NCBI GenBank assembly: GCA_027491845.1
Contig: JAOZGF010000283.1
Location: 1 to 7,180, forward strand
Direction of reading: 5' to 3'
Length of the DNA stretch: 7,180 nucleotides
Origin: Thermoproteota archaeon
GTDB taxonomy: Archaea; Korarchaeota; JAOZGF01
The position numbers were made by a program, and so were the translations under genes. Shown here in pieces: positions 1 through 5,588 of the stretch. The notes beneath the pieces were generated by a model, which worked only from the letters and a program-made list of their open reading frames with translations, was not told where the DNA came from and did not search any database. Within the stretch, counting starts at the first letter, position 1, and the number at the start of each line of letters is the position of its first letter.

Positions 1-437
1 TATGAATGCACAAAATAAAAATAAGAGTTGTCTTTTATGCCTTGGGTTAACTCGTTTTCCCTTACGATTTTCACAGTGTTCCAGCCCATGTGAGGGACCT
101 TAATTGATCCCTTAAGTCTTCTTATCCTTCCTTTAAAAAAACTTAATCCTTCTCCAGGTCCTTCCTCGCTTCTCTCAAAAAAAAGTTGCAGGCCTAGACA
201 TATGCCAAACAAGAAAACTCCCTTATTCATTAGCTCCATCAAATTATCTTTTAACATCCTTAATTTCATGGAGGAATAGGTAAAGCTACCTACGCCAGGA
301 AGGAAAAGCACATCGATATCTTCTTTTCCGGTCAATGTATCTAAGATACGTGTCGAAAGACGTAAATGTTTCTCTAAGCAGTTCTTCAAACTGAAAAGGT
401 TACCTACTCCATAGTCGAGGATTGCTGCTTTAGCCAT
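1..437 (-). CDS. hisH: Imidazole glycerol phosphate synthase, glutaminase subunit HisH (partial, 3' end missing)
   Basis: Class I glutamine amidotransferase subunit: it hydrolyses glutamine and feeds ammonia to HisF, which makes IGP and AICAR from PRFAR. My reading of the minus strand gives about 145 residues before the left window edge, against roughly 200 for the family. Visible are the N-terminal AILDYGVGNLFSLKN (residues 5-19), the oxyanion strand LPGVGSF (46-52), the nucleophile elbow GICLGLQLFFE with catalytic Cys80, and PHMGWN (115-120). The sequence stops in FVHS, the start of the family's FVHSY strand, so the catalytic His and Glu of the triad lie outside. ATG at 437 directly follows the hisB stop (TAAATG), and a GGGAA at 446-450 can serve as ribosome-binding site; this implies co-transcription and probable translational coupling with hisB. 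No frameshift is seen. The identification is very secure. Confidence 0.95.
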   Translation of the reverse strand, partial: MAKAAILDYGVGNLFSLKNCLEKHLRLSTRILDTLTGKEDIDVLFLPGVGSFTYSSMKLRMLKDNLMELMNKGVFLFGICLGLQLFFERSEEGPGEGLSFFKGRIRRLKGSIKVPHMGWNTVKIVRENELTQGIKDNSYFYFVHS

Positions 438-1004
438 TTAAACCGTTCCCTTAACACTCACTTTTCCTTTTTTTCTAGGCTGGATAGCTTGACTAAACGC
501 TATTGCAAAAGCCTTAAAAACCGCTTCAGCCTTATGGTGGTCATTAAACCCATGCAAAACCTTCAAGTGTATTGTCGCCTCCATGGACTTAATCAACGTC
601 TCCAGAAAATGAGTGAAATCTTCGCACTTCAGGTCTTCTATCTCACCTCCCTTTAATCCAAGCTCCAAGACAGGATAACTCCTCTCTACAAGGTCGACTG
701 CAGCCAGGGCAAGTGAGTCATCCATAGGGACCAATGAAAAACCAAATCTTCTGACGTTCCTGTTCCTTAAGGCTTTCCTAATTGTTCTTCCCAGTGAAAT
801 CGCCACATCCTCAACTACGTGATGCTTTAAATCACCATGTGCTTTTATTTGGAGATCCATTAGACTATGGACACTAAATGTTTCAAGAAGATGATTCAGG
901 AAACCTATGCCTGTTTCAACCTTGTTTTTTCCTTCCCCAAACAATCTTAACTTTACCTTGACTTTAGTCTCCAAGGTTTCCCTTTCCATTTCAATCCAAT
1001 CCAA
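438..1004 (-). CDS. hisB: Imidazoleglycerol-phosphate dehydratase HisB (monofunctional)
   Basis: Dehydrates imidazole glycerol phosphate to imidazole acetol phosphate, a Mn-dependent cytosolic step. 188 residues, the usual size of the single-domain enzyme. Metal-site motifs are present in order: TGIGFLNHLL (31-40, His38), HHVVED (61-66), His132 in FTHFLETL, and DHHKAE (155-160). Substrate residues include Arg108 in VDLVERSYP and the C-terminal SVKG (183-186). There is no fused HAD phosphatase domain such as enterobacterial HisB has. The first metal motif reads GDLKHHVVED, about three residues shorter than the usual GDLxxDDHH form. The start is TTG at 1004: AAGGTG lies at 1011-1016 with a 6-base spacer, and the N-terminus then aligns with the family's usual length before R-x-T-x-E-T. 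ATG at 989 is the alternative but leaves the site 21 bases away. It is first gene of the hisB-hisH unit. Confidence 0.96.
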   Translation of the reverse strand: MDWIEMERETLETKVKVKLRLFGEGKNKVETGIGFLNHLLETFSVHSLMDLQIKAHGDLKHHVVEDVAISLGRTIRKALRNRNVRRFGFSLVPMDDSLALAAVDLVERSYPVLELGLKGGEIEDLKCEDFTHFLETLIKSMEATIHLKVLHGFNDHHKAEAVFKAFAIAFSQAIQPRKKGKVSVKGTV

Positions 1005-1010
1005 TCACAA

Positions 1011-1016
1011 CACCTT
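1011..1016 (-). promoter_or_regulatory. Ribosome-binding site deciding the TTG start of hisB
   Basis: The minus strand reads AAGGTG, complementary to the archaeal 16S rRNA 3' end, six bases before TTG at 1004. The in-frame ATG at 989 would be 21 bases away, so this site favours the TTG start. Confidence 0.55.
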
Positions 1017-1044
1017 TTTCAGTGATGAAGAATCTTCTCCACAC

Positions 1045-1101
1045 ATTTTAAGCGCGTCATCCTGTAGAGGAAATTTCCCAAACAATTTATTAAAACAATT
1101 G
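1045..1101 (-). promoter_or_regulatory. Candidate hisB-hisH promoter region
   Basis: Two TATA-like elements are seen on the minus strand: GCTTAAAATG (about 1043-1052), which would place transcription start near 1022-1027, just ahead of the ribosome-binding site; and TTTTAATAAA (about 1087-1096), which would give a leader of about 60 bases. The second lies inside a 5-base inverted repeat (CAATT at 1083-1087, AATTG at 1097-1101) that could be an operator but could equally be chance in AT-rich sequence. The region is shared with the divergent small ORF/HAD unit. Confidence 0.4.
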
Positions 1102-1164
1102 GTTGTAATGAAAGATCATAAACACGTTAAAACATGAATTTCTTGATATAACCTCAAATTAAAA

Positions 1165-1184
1165 AGTTATAAGAAAATGGTGAT
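1165..1184 (+). promoter_or_regulatory. TATA-like element and GGTGAT ribosome-binding site of the plus-strand unit
   Basis: AGTTATAAGA at 1165-1174 follows an A-rich stretch resembling a BRE; transcription would start about 25 bases on, near 1193-1198. GGTGAT at 1179-1184 exactly matches the core of the archaeal Shine-Dalgarno sequence and sits 8 bases before TTG at 1193. The two readings conflict somewhat: a start site at about 1195 would make the message nearly leaderless and lose the GGTGAT. Either element alone could therefore be fortuitous. Confidence 0.35.
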
Positions 1185-1192
1185 AGTTAAAG

Positions 1193-1393
1193 TTGGTCAA
1201 AAAGAGGGAGGGACGTTGGGAATGCTACACTAAACCTCATTGTTCACTTGCTTTTCTAAACACTCGAAGAAAATCTATAGATGCCTGGCTGAAAACCAAA
1301 AATGTTTTCCCAAGTGAAAAGAAAAAAACCTTGATCTTTAACTTTGTCTCCAAAGAAAAAACACAGTCAGCCGGGAAGGTTGAAGTAACGTGA
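1193..1393 (+). CDS. Hypothetical small basic protein, 66 residues (tentative)
   Basis: I do not recognise this protein. It starts with TTG and is rich in Lys/Arg. It contains two cysteines near the N-terminus (Cys11 and Cys17, with His16, in WECYTKPHC) and no membrane segment. For it being real: GGTGAT lies 8 bases upstream of the start, and its stop overlaps the GTG start of the HAD phosphatase gene (GTGA at 1390-1393), a typical coupling arrangement. Against: TTG start, low-complexity Lys-rich composition, no recognisable fold, and an A-rich region where a chance ORF is easy. If it is not coding, 1005-1389 is a 385-base intergenic region holding the divergent promoters for hisB and for the HAD gene, with no tRNA-like structure that I can see. 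Confidence 0.35.
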   Translation: MVKKREGRWECYTKPHCSLAFLNTRRKSIDAWLKTKNVFPSEKKKTLIFNFVSKEKTQSAGKVEVT

Positions 1394-1881
1394 AAATAAA
1401 ACTAGTAGTATTAGATTTAGACGGCGTAATATGGGATCATTTAAACGCTTCAGAACTTCAACTTCCCTTAAAAAAAATAAATGCAAACACGTTGGAAGAC
1501 GTTAAAGGAGAAAAAATAAGCATAAATCCAGGTATAAGATATTTACTTGAAAAACTTAAGGAAAAAGGAATTATCATTTCAGTCGCCAGCTGGAACGATC
1601 CCAAACCAGTTTTTGAGGCATTAAAGCTCTTTGGAATAACTGAATACTTTAAACACCCCCAAATAATGGATCAACCCAATAAAGGGGAAATGATAAAGTC
1701 GATCCTGGAAAAATTAAGGGAGGAAAACATTACAGTAAAGCCTGAGGAAACCCTATACATTGATGACAGGTTAGTCCATTTAGAGGAGGTCAAGAAAATC
1801 GTTCCTGGGGTGCATTTCCTTCAGATATGGGTTGACGTTAAGGACATGGACGAAATCCTTGAATTCATAGAGAAACATTAA
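1390..1881 (+). CDS. HAD-superfamily phosphatase, MDP-1-like (subfamily IIIC); candidate histidinol-phosphate phosphatase
   Basis: A 163-residue, cap-less, Mg-dependent aspartate-nucleophile phosphatase. Motif I is LDLDGVIW, with nucleophile Asp9 and acid/base Asp11. Motif II is the Ser of VASWND (Ser67), the conserved lysine is probably Lys98, and motif IV is YIDDR (Asp125, Asp126). The D-x-D-x-x-x-W and A-S-x-x arrangement resembles magnesium-dependent phosphatase-1. It contains no cysteine, so it lacks the zinc loop of GmhB/HisB-N phosphatases. It starts with GTG at 1390, overlapping the preceding 66-residue ORF by four bases, with AAGGTTGA upstream as a weak ribosome-binding site. It lies between hisB and hisC on the opposite strand, and its stop is 13 bases from the hisC stop. 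The family is secure. A role in removing phosphate from histidinol phosphate is inferred only from position and from the absence of a fused phosphatase in HisB; a protein or sugar-phosphate substrate is possible. Confidence 0.85.
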   Translation: MKIKLVVLDLDGVIWDHLNASELQLPLKKINANTLEDVKGEKISINPGIRYLLEKLKEKGIIISVASWNDPKPVFEALKLFGITEYFKHPQIMDQPNKGEMIKSILEKLREENITVKPEETLYIDDRLVHLEEVKKIVPGVHFLQIWVDVKDMDEILEFIEKH

Positions 1882-1894
1882 CCAAGAAAAGTTT

Positions 1895-3013
1895 CTATGT
1901 CCAAGGCAAAATTTCCTTTAAGGATTCCACAAACCTTTTATTCATCTCCTCTGTCCCAACAGTAACCCTCACACAGTTTCTCAAGAGGCTGTTTCCTCTG
2001 AATATTCTCACCATTATCCCTTTCTTTAGCAGGCTATTGTAAATTTCTTCCGAATTAATGTTTGTCCTAAAAAGTATGAAGTTTGTTTTTGAATCAAAAA
2101 CCCTGATGCCCCCTATCTCTTTCAACTCCGAAGCAAGGTTCTCCCTGTTCCTCTTAACCTCTTCAACCACTTTCTTAACTATCCTATAGTTCTGAATTAT
2201 TTTTAAGCCCGCCCTAAGACTTAAGGTGTTGACGTGATACGGAGGAAAAGCCTTCTTTAAAGCAGAAATGTTTTCTTCACATGAAACAGCGTATCCCAGT
2301 CTAAAGCCAGCCATTCCAGCTGACTTAGAAAAACTCCTAAGGACAATAATGTTATCTTGATCCACAGCTTCCTTAACAAGAGAACCCTCCGCAAAATCTA
2401 CATAGGCTTCATCCACCACAATTATCCCCTCAAATTCCTCTGCAATGTCAAGGATCAATTTTTGATTAAACTGGTTCCCTGTAGGATTATTAGGCGAACA
2501 AATGAAAAAAATCCTTGATTTTTCATCTAACACGTTGAAAACATCATGGAGATTAAGGGAGAAGTCTTTGGAGGATAAATTAACGACCTTTACCTTTGCC
2601 TCATTCAAGAAAGCTGACAACTTGTAGGTAAAAAAGGAAGGATTCAAGGTAATTATGTTCGTTTCCCTCTCAAGAAAAATTAAGCCTATGGCGAGTATAA
2701 GTTGGTCGGATCCATTTCCAACAATTACATTGTCCTTTGAAACCCTAAGGAACTGAGACAAGCTCTCATGAAGGTTATTTAACTGATCAGTAGGATAATA
2801 TCTCAAGTCTTCTTCCCTTATGATTTCATAAAGAATTTTCTTTTGAAATTCCAAGGGAAAAACAAGGTTTTCGTTTGCATCCATTTTAAGTATTTGGGAA
2901 GGATGGAGGCCGAACTTCTTCGCAACAGAAGAAGGAGAAATAACTTCATATGTAGGAATCCTACTTACCTTGCTAAGTACAGCATCCACCCAACGACCAC
3001 CTGCCTTCAACAT
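1895..3013 (-). CDS. hisC: Histidinol-phosphate aminotransferase HisC
   Basis: A fold-type I, class II PLP aminotransferase that converts imidazole acetol phosphate plus glutamate to histidinol phosphate. 372 residues, normal length. In order: DANENL (45-50), the cofactor-ring region VGNGSDQL (98-105), NNPTG (174-179 region), DEAYVDF (201-207) with Asp201 and Tyr204 contacting PLP, the Schiff-base lysine Lys230 in RSFSKSAGMAGFRLGY, phosphate-binding Arg238, and the substrate-carboxylate arginine Arg349 in CVRVTVG. The ATG at 3013 is supported by GTGAT at 3022-3026 with an 8-base spacer; an in-frame stop lies just upstream. The gene is tail-to-tail with the HAD gene and lies 192 bases downstream of hisG. 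Broad-specificity relatives (aromatic or tyrosine aminotransferases) look similar, but the his neighbours make HisC the clear choice. Confidence 0.95.
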   Translation of the reverse strand: MLKAGGRWVDAVLSKVSRIPTYEVISPSSVAKKFGLHPSQILKMDANENLVFPLEFQKKILYEIIREEDLRYYPTDQLNNLHESLSQFLRVSKDNVIVGNGSDQLILAIGLIFLERETNIITLNPSFFTYKLSAFLNEAKVKVVNLSSKDFSLNLHDVFNVLDEKSRIFFICSPNNPTGNQFNQKLILDIAEEFEGIIVVDEAYVDFAEGSLVKEAVDQDNIIVLRSFSKSAGMAGFRLGYAVSCEENISALKKAFPPYHVNTLSLRAGLKIIQNYRIVKKVVEEVKRNRENLASELKEIGGIRVFDSKTNFILFRTNINSEEIYNSLLKKGIMVRIFRGNSLLRNCVRVTVGTEEMNKRFVESLKEILPWT

Positions 3014-3095
3014 CTCTCACCATCACATCACGGTACGGAGGTAAACAAGAGAACTTTTCCCGTGTTAATGTTCCACCTTCCAAATCAATAGGGAA

Positions 3096-3151
3096 GCTTA
3101 AAGAATTAACTGAGAAGCGAATTGAAAATTAACGAAAACCACATTAAAAAG
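3096..3151 (-). promoter_or_regulatory. Candidate hisC promoter region
   Basis: The 192-base gap between hisG and hisC is AT-rich and holds two TATA-like elements on the minus strand: CTTTTTAATGT (3141-3151) and TTCTTTAAGC (about 3097-3106), giving predicted leaders of about 107 and 62 bases. I cannot choose between them. Together with the T-tract after hisG, this suggests that hisC can be transcribed separately from hisG. I see no gene in the gap. Confidence 0.35.
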
Positions 3152-3177
3152 TAACTATCGATCTAACTTGGAGTTCA

Positions 3178-3191
3178 AGAAATAAAAAACC
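3178..3191 (-). terminator. Oligo-T terminator after hisG
   Basis: About 15 bases beyond the hisG stop the minus strand reads GGTTTTTTATTTCTT, the kind of uridine-rich stretch that terminates archaeal RNA polymerase without needing a hairpin. No strong stem is visible. Confidence 0.45.
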
Positions 3192-3205
3192 ATCAGCCGA
3201 TGTCT

Positions 3206-4186
3206 TTACTCTTTAACCTGTTTCCTCCCTATTTCTTCAAACGGCAGAATTTGTCTAGGTTCAAACACCACCAATCCCTGAGTATACTTTCTAAGATCAG
3301 GTAAAAGAGAAAGAAACGCTTCTTTATCAATAACGGTATTAACTGAAACCCATCCCTCCTTATAGAGAGAAGATATTGTGGGGCTTTTTAGCGCTGGAAG
3401 TTTACCCATTAGCCGGGCTAAGTTTTCCTTTTTCACGTTAACAAATATGTGAATTTTTTTTCTAGCGTCCACAACGCCTCTAAGCAATGAAAGTACATCA
3501 AATATTTTTTCTCTCTTTTCCTTTTGCTTTAAAGAGGCCTTATTTGCTATTAATAATGCGCAGGATTTTATTATGTTTTCAATAGGTTTAAGGTTGTTTT
3601 GTTCAAGCGTTAAGCCTGTTTGCGTTGCATCGACAATTGCGTCTGCATTTTCAGGCGGTTTTGCCTCAGTTGCTCCAAATGAAAGAATTATTTTAACGTC
3701 TCGATTTTCTCCTTTCCTCCACCAAGGAGTTATTATTAAGGGTTCCTTTTCGCCATATTTTTCCATGTAATACTCATTTGATTTTACGTAGGCTGACGTT
3801 AGGTTAAGATATTCCGTCGCTATCTTAACCTCTCCCTTCCAGGAAAGTTTTTCTTTCAGGAGATCGGTTAAAGTGCTAACTTTCTCCCATGTCCTTGGAA
3901 CGGCTAAAACAATTTTTACACAGCCATATTCTAGATTTTGAAGGACTTCCACCTCTGCATTCGTTTCCTTAACCCAGTCTAGGCCTGTTATACCTATATC
4001 ATGCGAGCCTTGAGCCACGAATACAGGTATTTCCTGTGGCCTGAGAATTTTAAGTTCCAGATCAGGATCATTTATAACAGGCCTATACGTTCTTTCATGC
4101 CCTGATATGACATATCCAGCTCTCTCCAATGTCTTATAGGTTTCATTCCATAGGGATCCCTTGGGTATAGCGAACTTAACCTTCAT
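3206..4186 (-). CDS. hisG: ATP phosphoribosyltransferase HisG, long form with C-terminal regulatory domain
   Basis: First committed step of histidine synthesis: it condenses ATP and PRPP to phosphoribosyl-ATP, and in long-form enzymes is feedback-inhibited by histidine. About 326 residues. Domains: N-terminal catalytic lobe beginning KFAIPKGSLW, then RPQEIPVFV, the GSHDIGITGLDWV segment, the PRPP loop DATQTGLT (about 186-193), and a C-terminal ACT/PII-like regulatory domain from about residue 230, including HIFVNV, LPALKSPTISSL and GLVVFEP. A roughly 25-residue extra segment (about 138-164, containing PLIITPWWRKGENRDV) precedes the PRPP loop. As I recall, it is shared with thaumarchaeal HisG and accounts for the length above the usual 290-300. 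An ATG at 4222 is also in frame, but GGGAGG at 4195-4200 lies 5 and 8 bases before the adjacent ATGs at 4189 and 4186 and would be inside that longer reading, so the shorter start is preferred. No HisZ is needed with this form. Confidence 0.95.
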   Translation of the reverse strand: MKVKFAIPKGSLWNETYKTLERAGYVISGHERTYRPVINDPDLELKILRPQEIPVFVAQGSHDIGITGLDWVKETNAEVEVLQNLEYGCVKIVLAVPRTWEKVSTLTDLLKEKLSWKGEVKIATEYLNLTSAYVKSNEYYMEKYGEKEPLIITPWWRKGENRDVKIILSFGATEAKPPENADAIVDATQTGLTLEQNNLKPIENIIKSCALLIANKASLKQKEKREKIFDVLSLLRGVVDARKKIHIFVNVKKENLARLMGKLPALKSPTISSLYKEGWVSVNTVIDKEAFLSLLPDLRKYTQGLVVFEPRQILPFEEIGRKQVKE

Positions 4187-4194
4187 CATCTTTT

Positions 4195-4200
4195 CCTCCC
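4195..4200 (-). promoter_or_regulatory. Strong ribosome-binding site setting the hisG start
   Basis: The minus strand reads GGGAGG followed by AAAAG and two consecutive ATG codons (4189, 4186). This moves the start 11-12 codons downstream of the ATG at 4222. Confidence 0.7.
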
Positions 4201-4257
4201 GTCCCTTAACCCCAATTAACATGATCTTGTGAAGTTTCTCCCTAGCTTTGTTTCTAA

Positions 4258-4277
4258 CCTACTAAAAAATTTTTTGG
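4258..4277 (-). promoter_or_regulatory. Candidate hisG promoter
   Basis: Upstream of hisG the minus strand reads CCAAAAAATTTTTTAG (about 4262-4277), an A-rich BRE-like stretch followed by a T/A-rich box. It would start transcription near 4235-4240 and give a leader of about 50 bases. The 141 bases between the oxidoreductase and hisG contain nothing else recognisable. Confidence 0.4.
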
Positions 4278-4330
4278 TCAACTAAATTGATTCATCTCAT
4301 TTATCTTTTTGTTTTTCGACCATACATGCT

Positions 4331-5377
4331 TTAGTTTATTTTGACGGGTTCATTTGTTTCAATTGACTTTTTTATTGCTTCCAGTACTGTAACTGTTTTC
4401 CGGGCTTCGTCTAGCGTGACAGGTTGACTTGTTCCATTTAAAATTGAACGAACAAAGTCTTGGATAAACAATTCATGGTAATATGCGTACCCTTTAAAAT
4501 ATGTTTTCTGTATCACTGACTTAAGCAGTCGCAGGTTCTTGTTCATGAAGTCCCTTGCTTCCTCAAGAGGAGTATAGTGTCCATGTATTTCGATTAAGTA
4601 ATTATTTCTTACGTCTGTCTTCAGTATGCCCCCTGTACCCACCACCTCAAGAACATTGTAGAATCCTCCTGCCAAATAGGTGCACTCAAAGAAAGCTGTT
4701 CCCTTATCTACAAACTTCATTAACACTGAAACATAGTTCGTCGCCTTCATTGTTCCTAAATAGTCCCCTCCAAGGGCATACAATTCCTTTATGTCCCCGC
4801 CCAGCCACATAAGTAGGTCGATTGAATGGGAGCCTATGTTGTAGATAACCCCGCCCCCGAACTCGTCATAATACTGCCACTTCGAGACGCTCCACGATCC
4901 AGGTAAGTTGTACTGTATCCTGTTAGAAACACTGATTAAGTTACCTATTCTCCCTTCCTCAACCAACTTCTTCGCTTTCTTAATGGAAGGAATATATCGA
5001 TGGTTTTGAACGACACAAACAGTCTTCCCAGACTTTCTCTCCCCATTGATTATCTCTTCACATTCGCTCTTGGCCAATGCAAGGGGTTTTTCAACTAAAA
5101 CATTTTTTTCATGCTCCAAAGAATCTAAAACCATTCTTGCATGAAGATACGGTGGAGTACAAATATCCACAATGTCTAAATCCATTTCCAACATCTTCCT
5201 GTAATCAGTAAAGAGATGTTCAAGTTTAAAAGTAGACTTAACTCTTTCAAGCTTTTTCCTATCAACATCCGCAGCTGCTATGAGCTCCGTATTTTGGTTT
5301 CGAATCCAAATGGGAATGTGAGTTTTAATGGCTATTAACCCACATCCTATAACTCCCACTTTCAGTTTCCTAGCCAT
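4331..5377 (-). CDS. Gfo/Idh/MocA-family NAD(P)-dependent oxidoreductase, substrate unknown
   Basis: A 348-residue soluble oxidoreductase of the glucose-fructose oxidoreductase / inositol dehydrogenase type. The N-terminal Rossmann fold carries VGVIGCGLIA (7-16). DICTPPYLHARM (71-82) and the family hallmark VEKPLA (95-100, catalytic Lys97) follow, then QNHRYIP (124-130). The C-terminal alpha/beta domain has GGGVIYNIGSHSIDLLMWLGG, whose His184 and Asp187 are probably active-site residues. An Asp follows the second beta strand (AAADVDR), which by family rule suggests NAD over NADP. Members act on sugars, inositols, biliverdin or aminosugars; nothing here identifies the substrate. Start: GTG at 5389 is in frame, but AGGTGG at about 5386-5391 is better read as the ribosome-binding site of ATG at 5377 (8-base spacer). 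It has its own upstream region and a 141-base gap to hisG, so functional linkage to histidine synthesis is doubtful. Confidence 0.93.
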   Translation of the reverse strand: MARKLKVGVIGCGLIAIKTHIPIWIRNQNTELIAAADVDRKKLERVKSTFKLEHLFTDYRKMLEMDLDIVDICTPPYLHARMVLDSLEHEKNVLVEKPLALAKSECEEIINGERKSGKTVCVVQNHRYIPSIKKAKKLVEEGRIGNLISVSNRIQYNLPGSWSVSKWQYYDEFGGGVIYNIGSHSIDLLMWLGGDIKELYALGGDYLGTMKATNYVSVLMKFVDKGTAFFECTYLAGGFYNVLEVVGTGGILKTDVRNNYLIEIHGHYTPLEEARDFMNKNLRLLKSVIQKTYFKGYAYYHELFIQDFVRSILNGTSQPVTLDEARKTVTVLEAIKKSIETNEPVKIN

Positions 5378-5440
5378 ATAGAGTTCCACCTTGTCCCAGT
5401 GAAAAAACCCTTAACTTCACAATTCTAAGCCGAAAAACTT

Positions 5441-5453
5441 CAGTTAAAAACTG
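5441..5453. promoter_or_regulatory. Inverted repeat overlapping the candidate oxidoreductase promoter
   Basis: CAGTTAAAAACTG contains 5-base inverted repeats (CAGTT/AACTG) around AAA. Read on the minus strand it is AGTTTTTAACT, a passable TATA box about 65-75 bases ahead of the oxidoreductase ATG. A purine-rich stretch (GGGGGAGGGAAGAAA on the minus strand) lies just upstream. It may be an operator on top of a promoter, but such short palindromes arise easily by chance. Confidence 0.3.
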
Positions 5454-5500
5454 TTTCTTCCCTCCCCCTTTTAGTTATTGTGTTTTCCAAGAGTGACCGC

Positions 5501-5514
5501 AAACTTTATTTAAG
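5501..5514 (+). promoter_or_regulatory. BRE/TATA promoter of the ecfT-ecfA pair
   Basis: AAACTTTATTTAAG closely matches the archaeal BRE (purine-rich, AAA) plus TATA box (TTTATTTAA). Transcription should start near 5533-5538, giving a leader of about 50-55 bases before the ATG at 5589. A second, weaker A/T box (TACTTAAAAC) lies at 5531-5540. The ribosome-binding site is AAGGGAG at 5573-5579, 9 bases before the ATG. Confidence 0.65.
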
Positions 5515-5588
5515 CCCACAATTTTAGTATTACTTAAAACCTAAATGATAACACTCAACTCAAGCACCATATAAGGGAGAAAACCAGA

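Noticed and set aside
1022..1028. GTGATGA on the plus strand, matching the C box of archaeal C/D guide RNAs.
   Set aside because: No D' or D box (CTGA) at suitable spacing downstream and no closing stem.
907..1137. A 76-residue plus-strand ORF antisense to hisB and its upstream region.
   Set aside because: It overlaps about 98 bases of the well-supported hisB gene, has no recognisable domain, and covers the hisB promoter region.
1177..1233. ATG at 1177 opening an 18-codon ORF (begins MVIVKVG).
   Set aside because: It is very short, ends in a stop without family resemblance, and its first codons contain the GGTGAT that better serves the TTG at 1193.
2843..3091. An 82-residue plus-strand ORF opposite the hisC start.
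   Set aside because: It lies mostly antisense to the conserved HisC N-terminus, has basic low-quality composition and no family resemblance.
4211..4222. ATG at 4222 as the start of hisG.
   Set aside because: A strong GGGAGG lies inside that extension, immediately before the ATG pair at 4189/4186, and the family N-terminus begins at the later methionine.
5293..5310. TTTGG, TTCGAA-containing loop, CCAAA: resembles a tRNA T-arm and is a near palindrome.
   Set aside because: It lies inside the intact oxidoreductase coding region, and I see no acceptor, D or anticodon arms around it.
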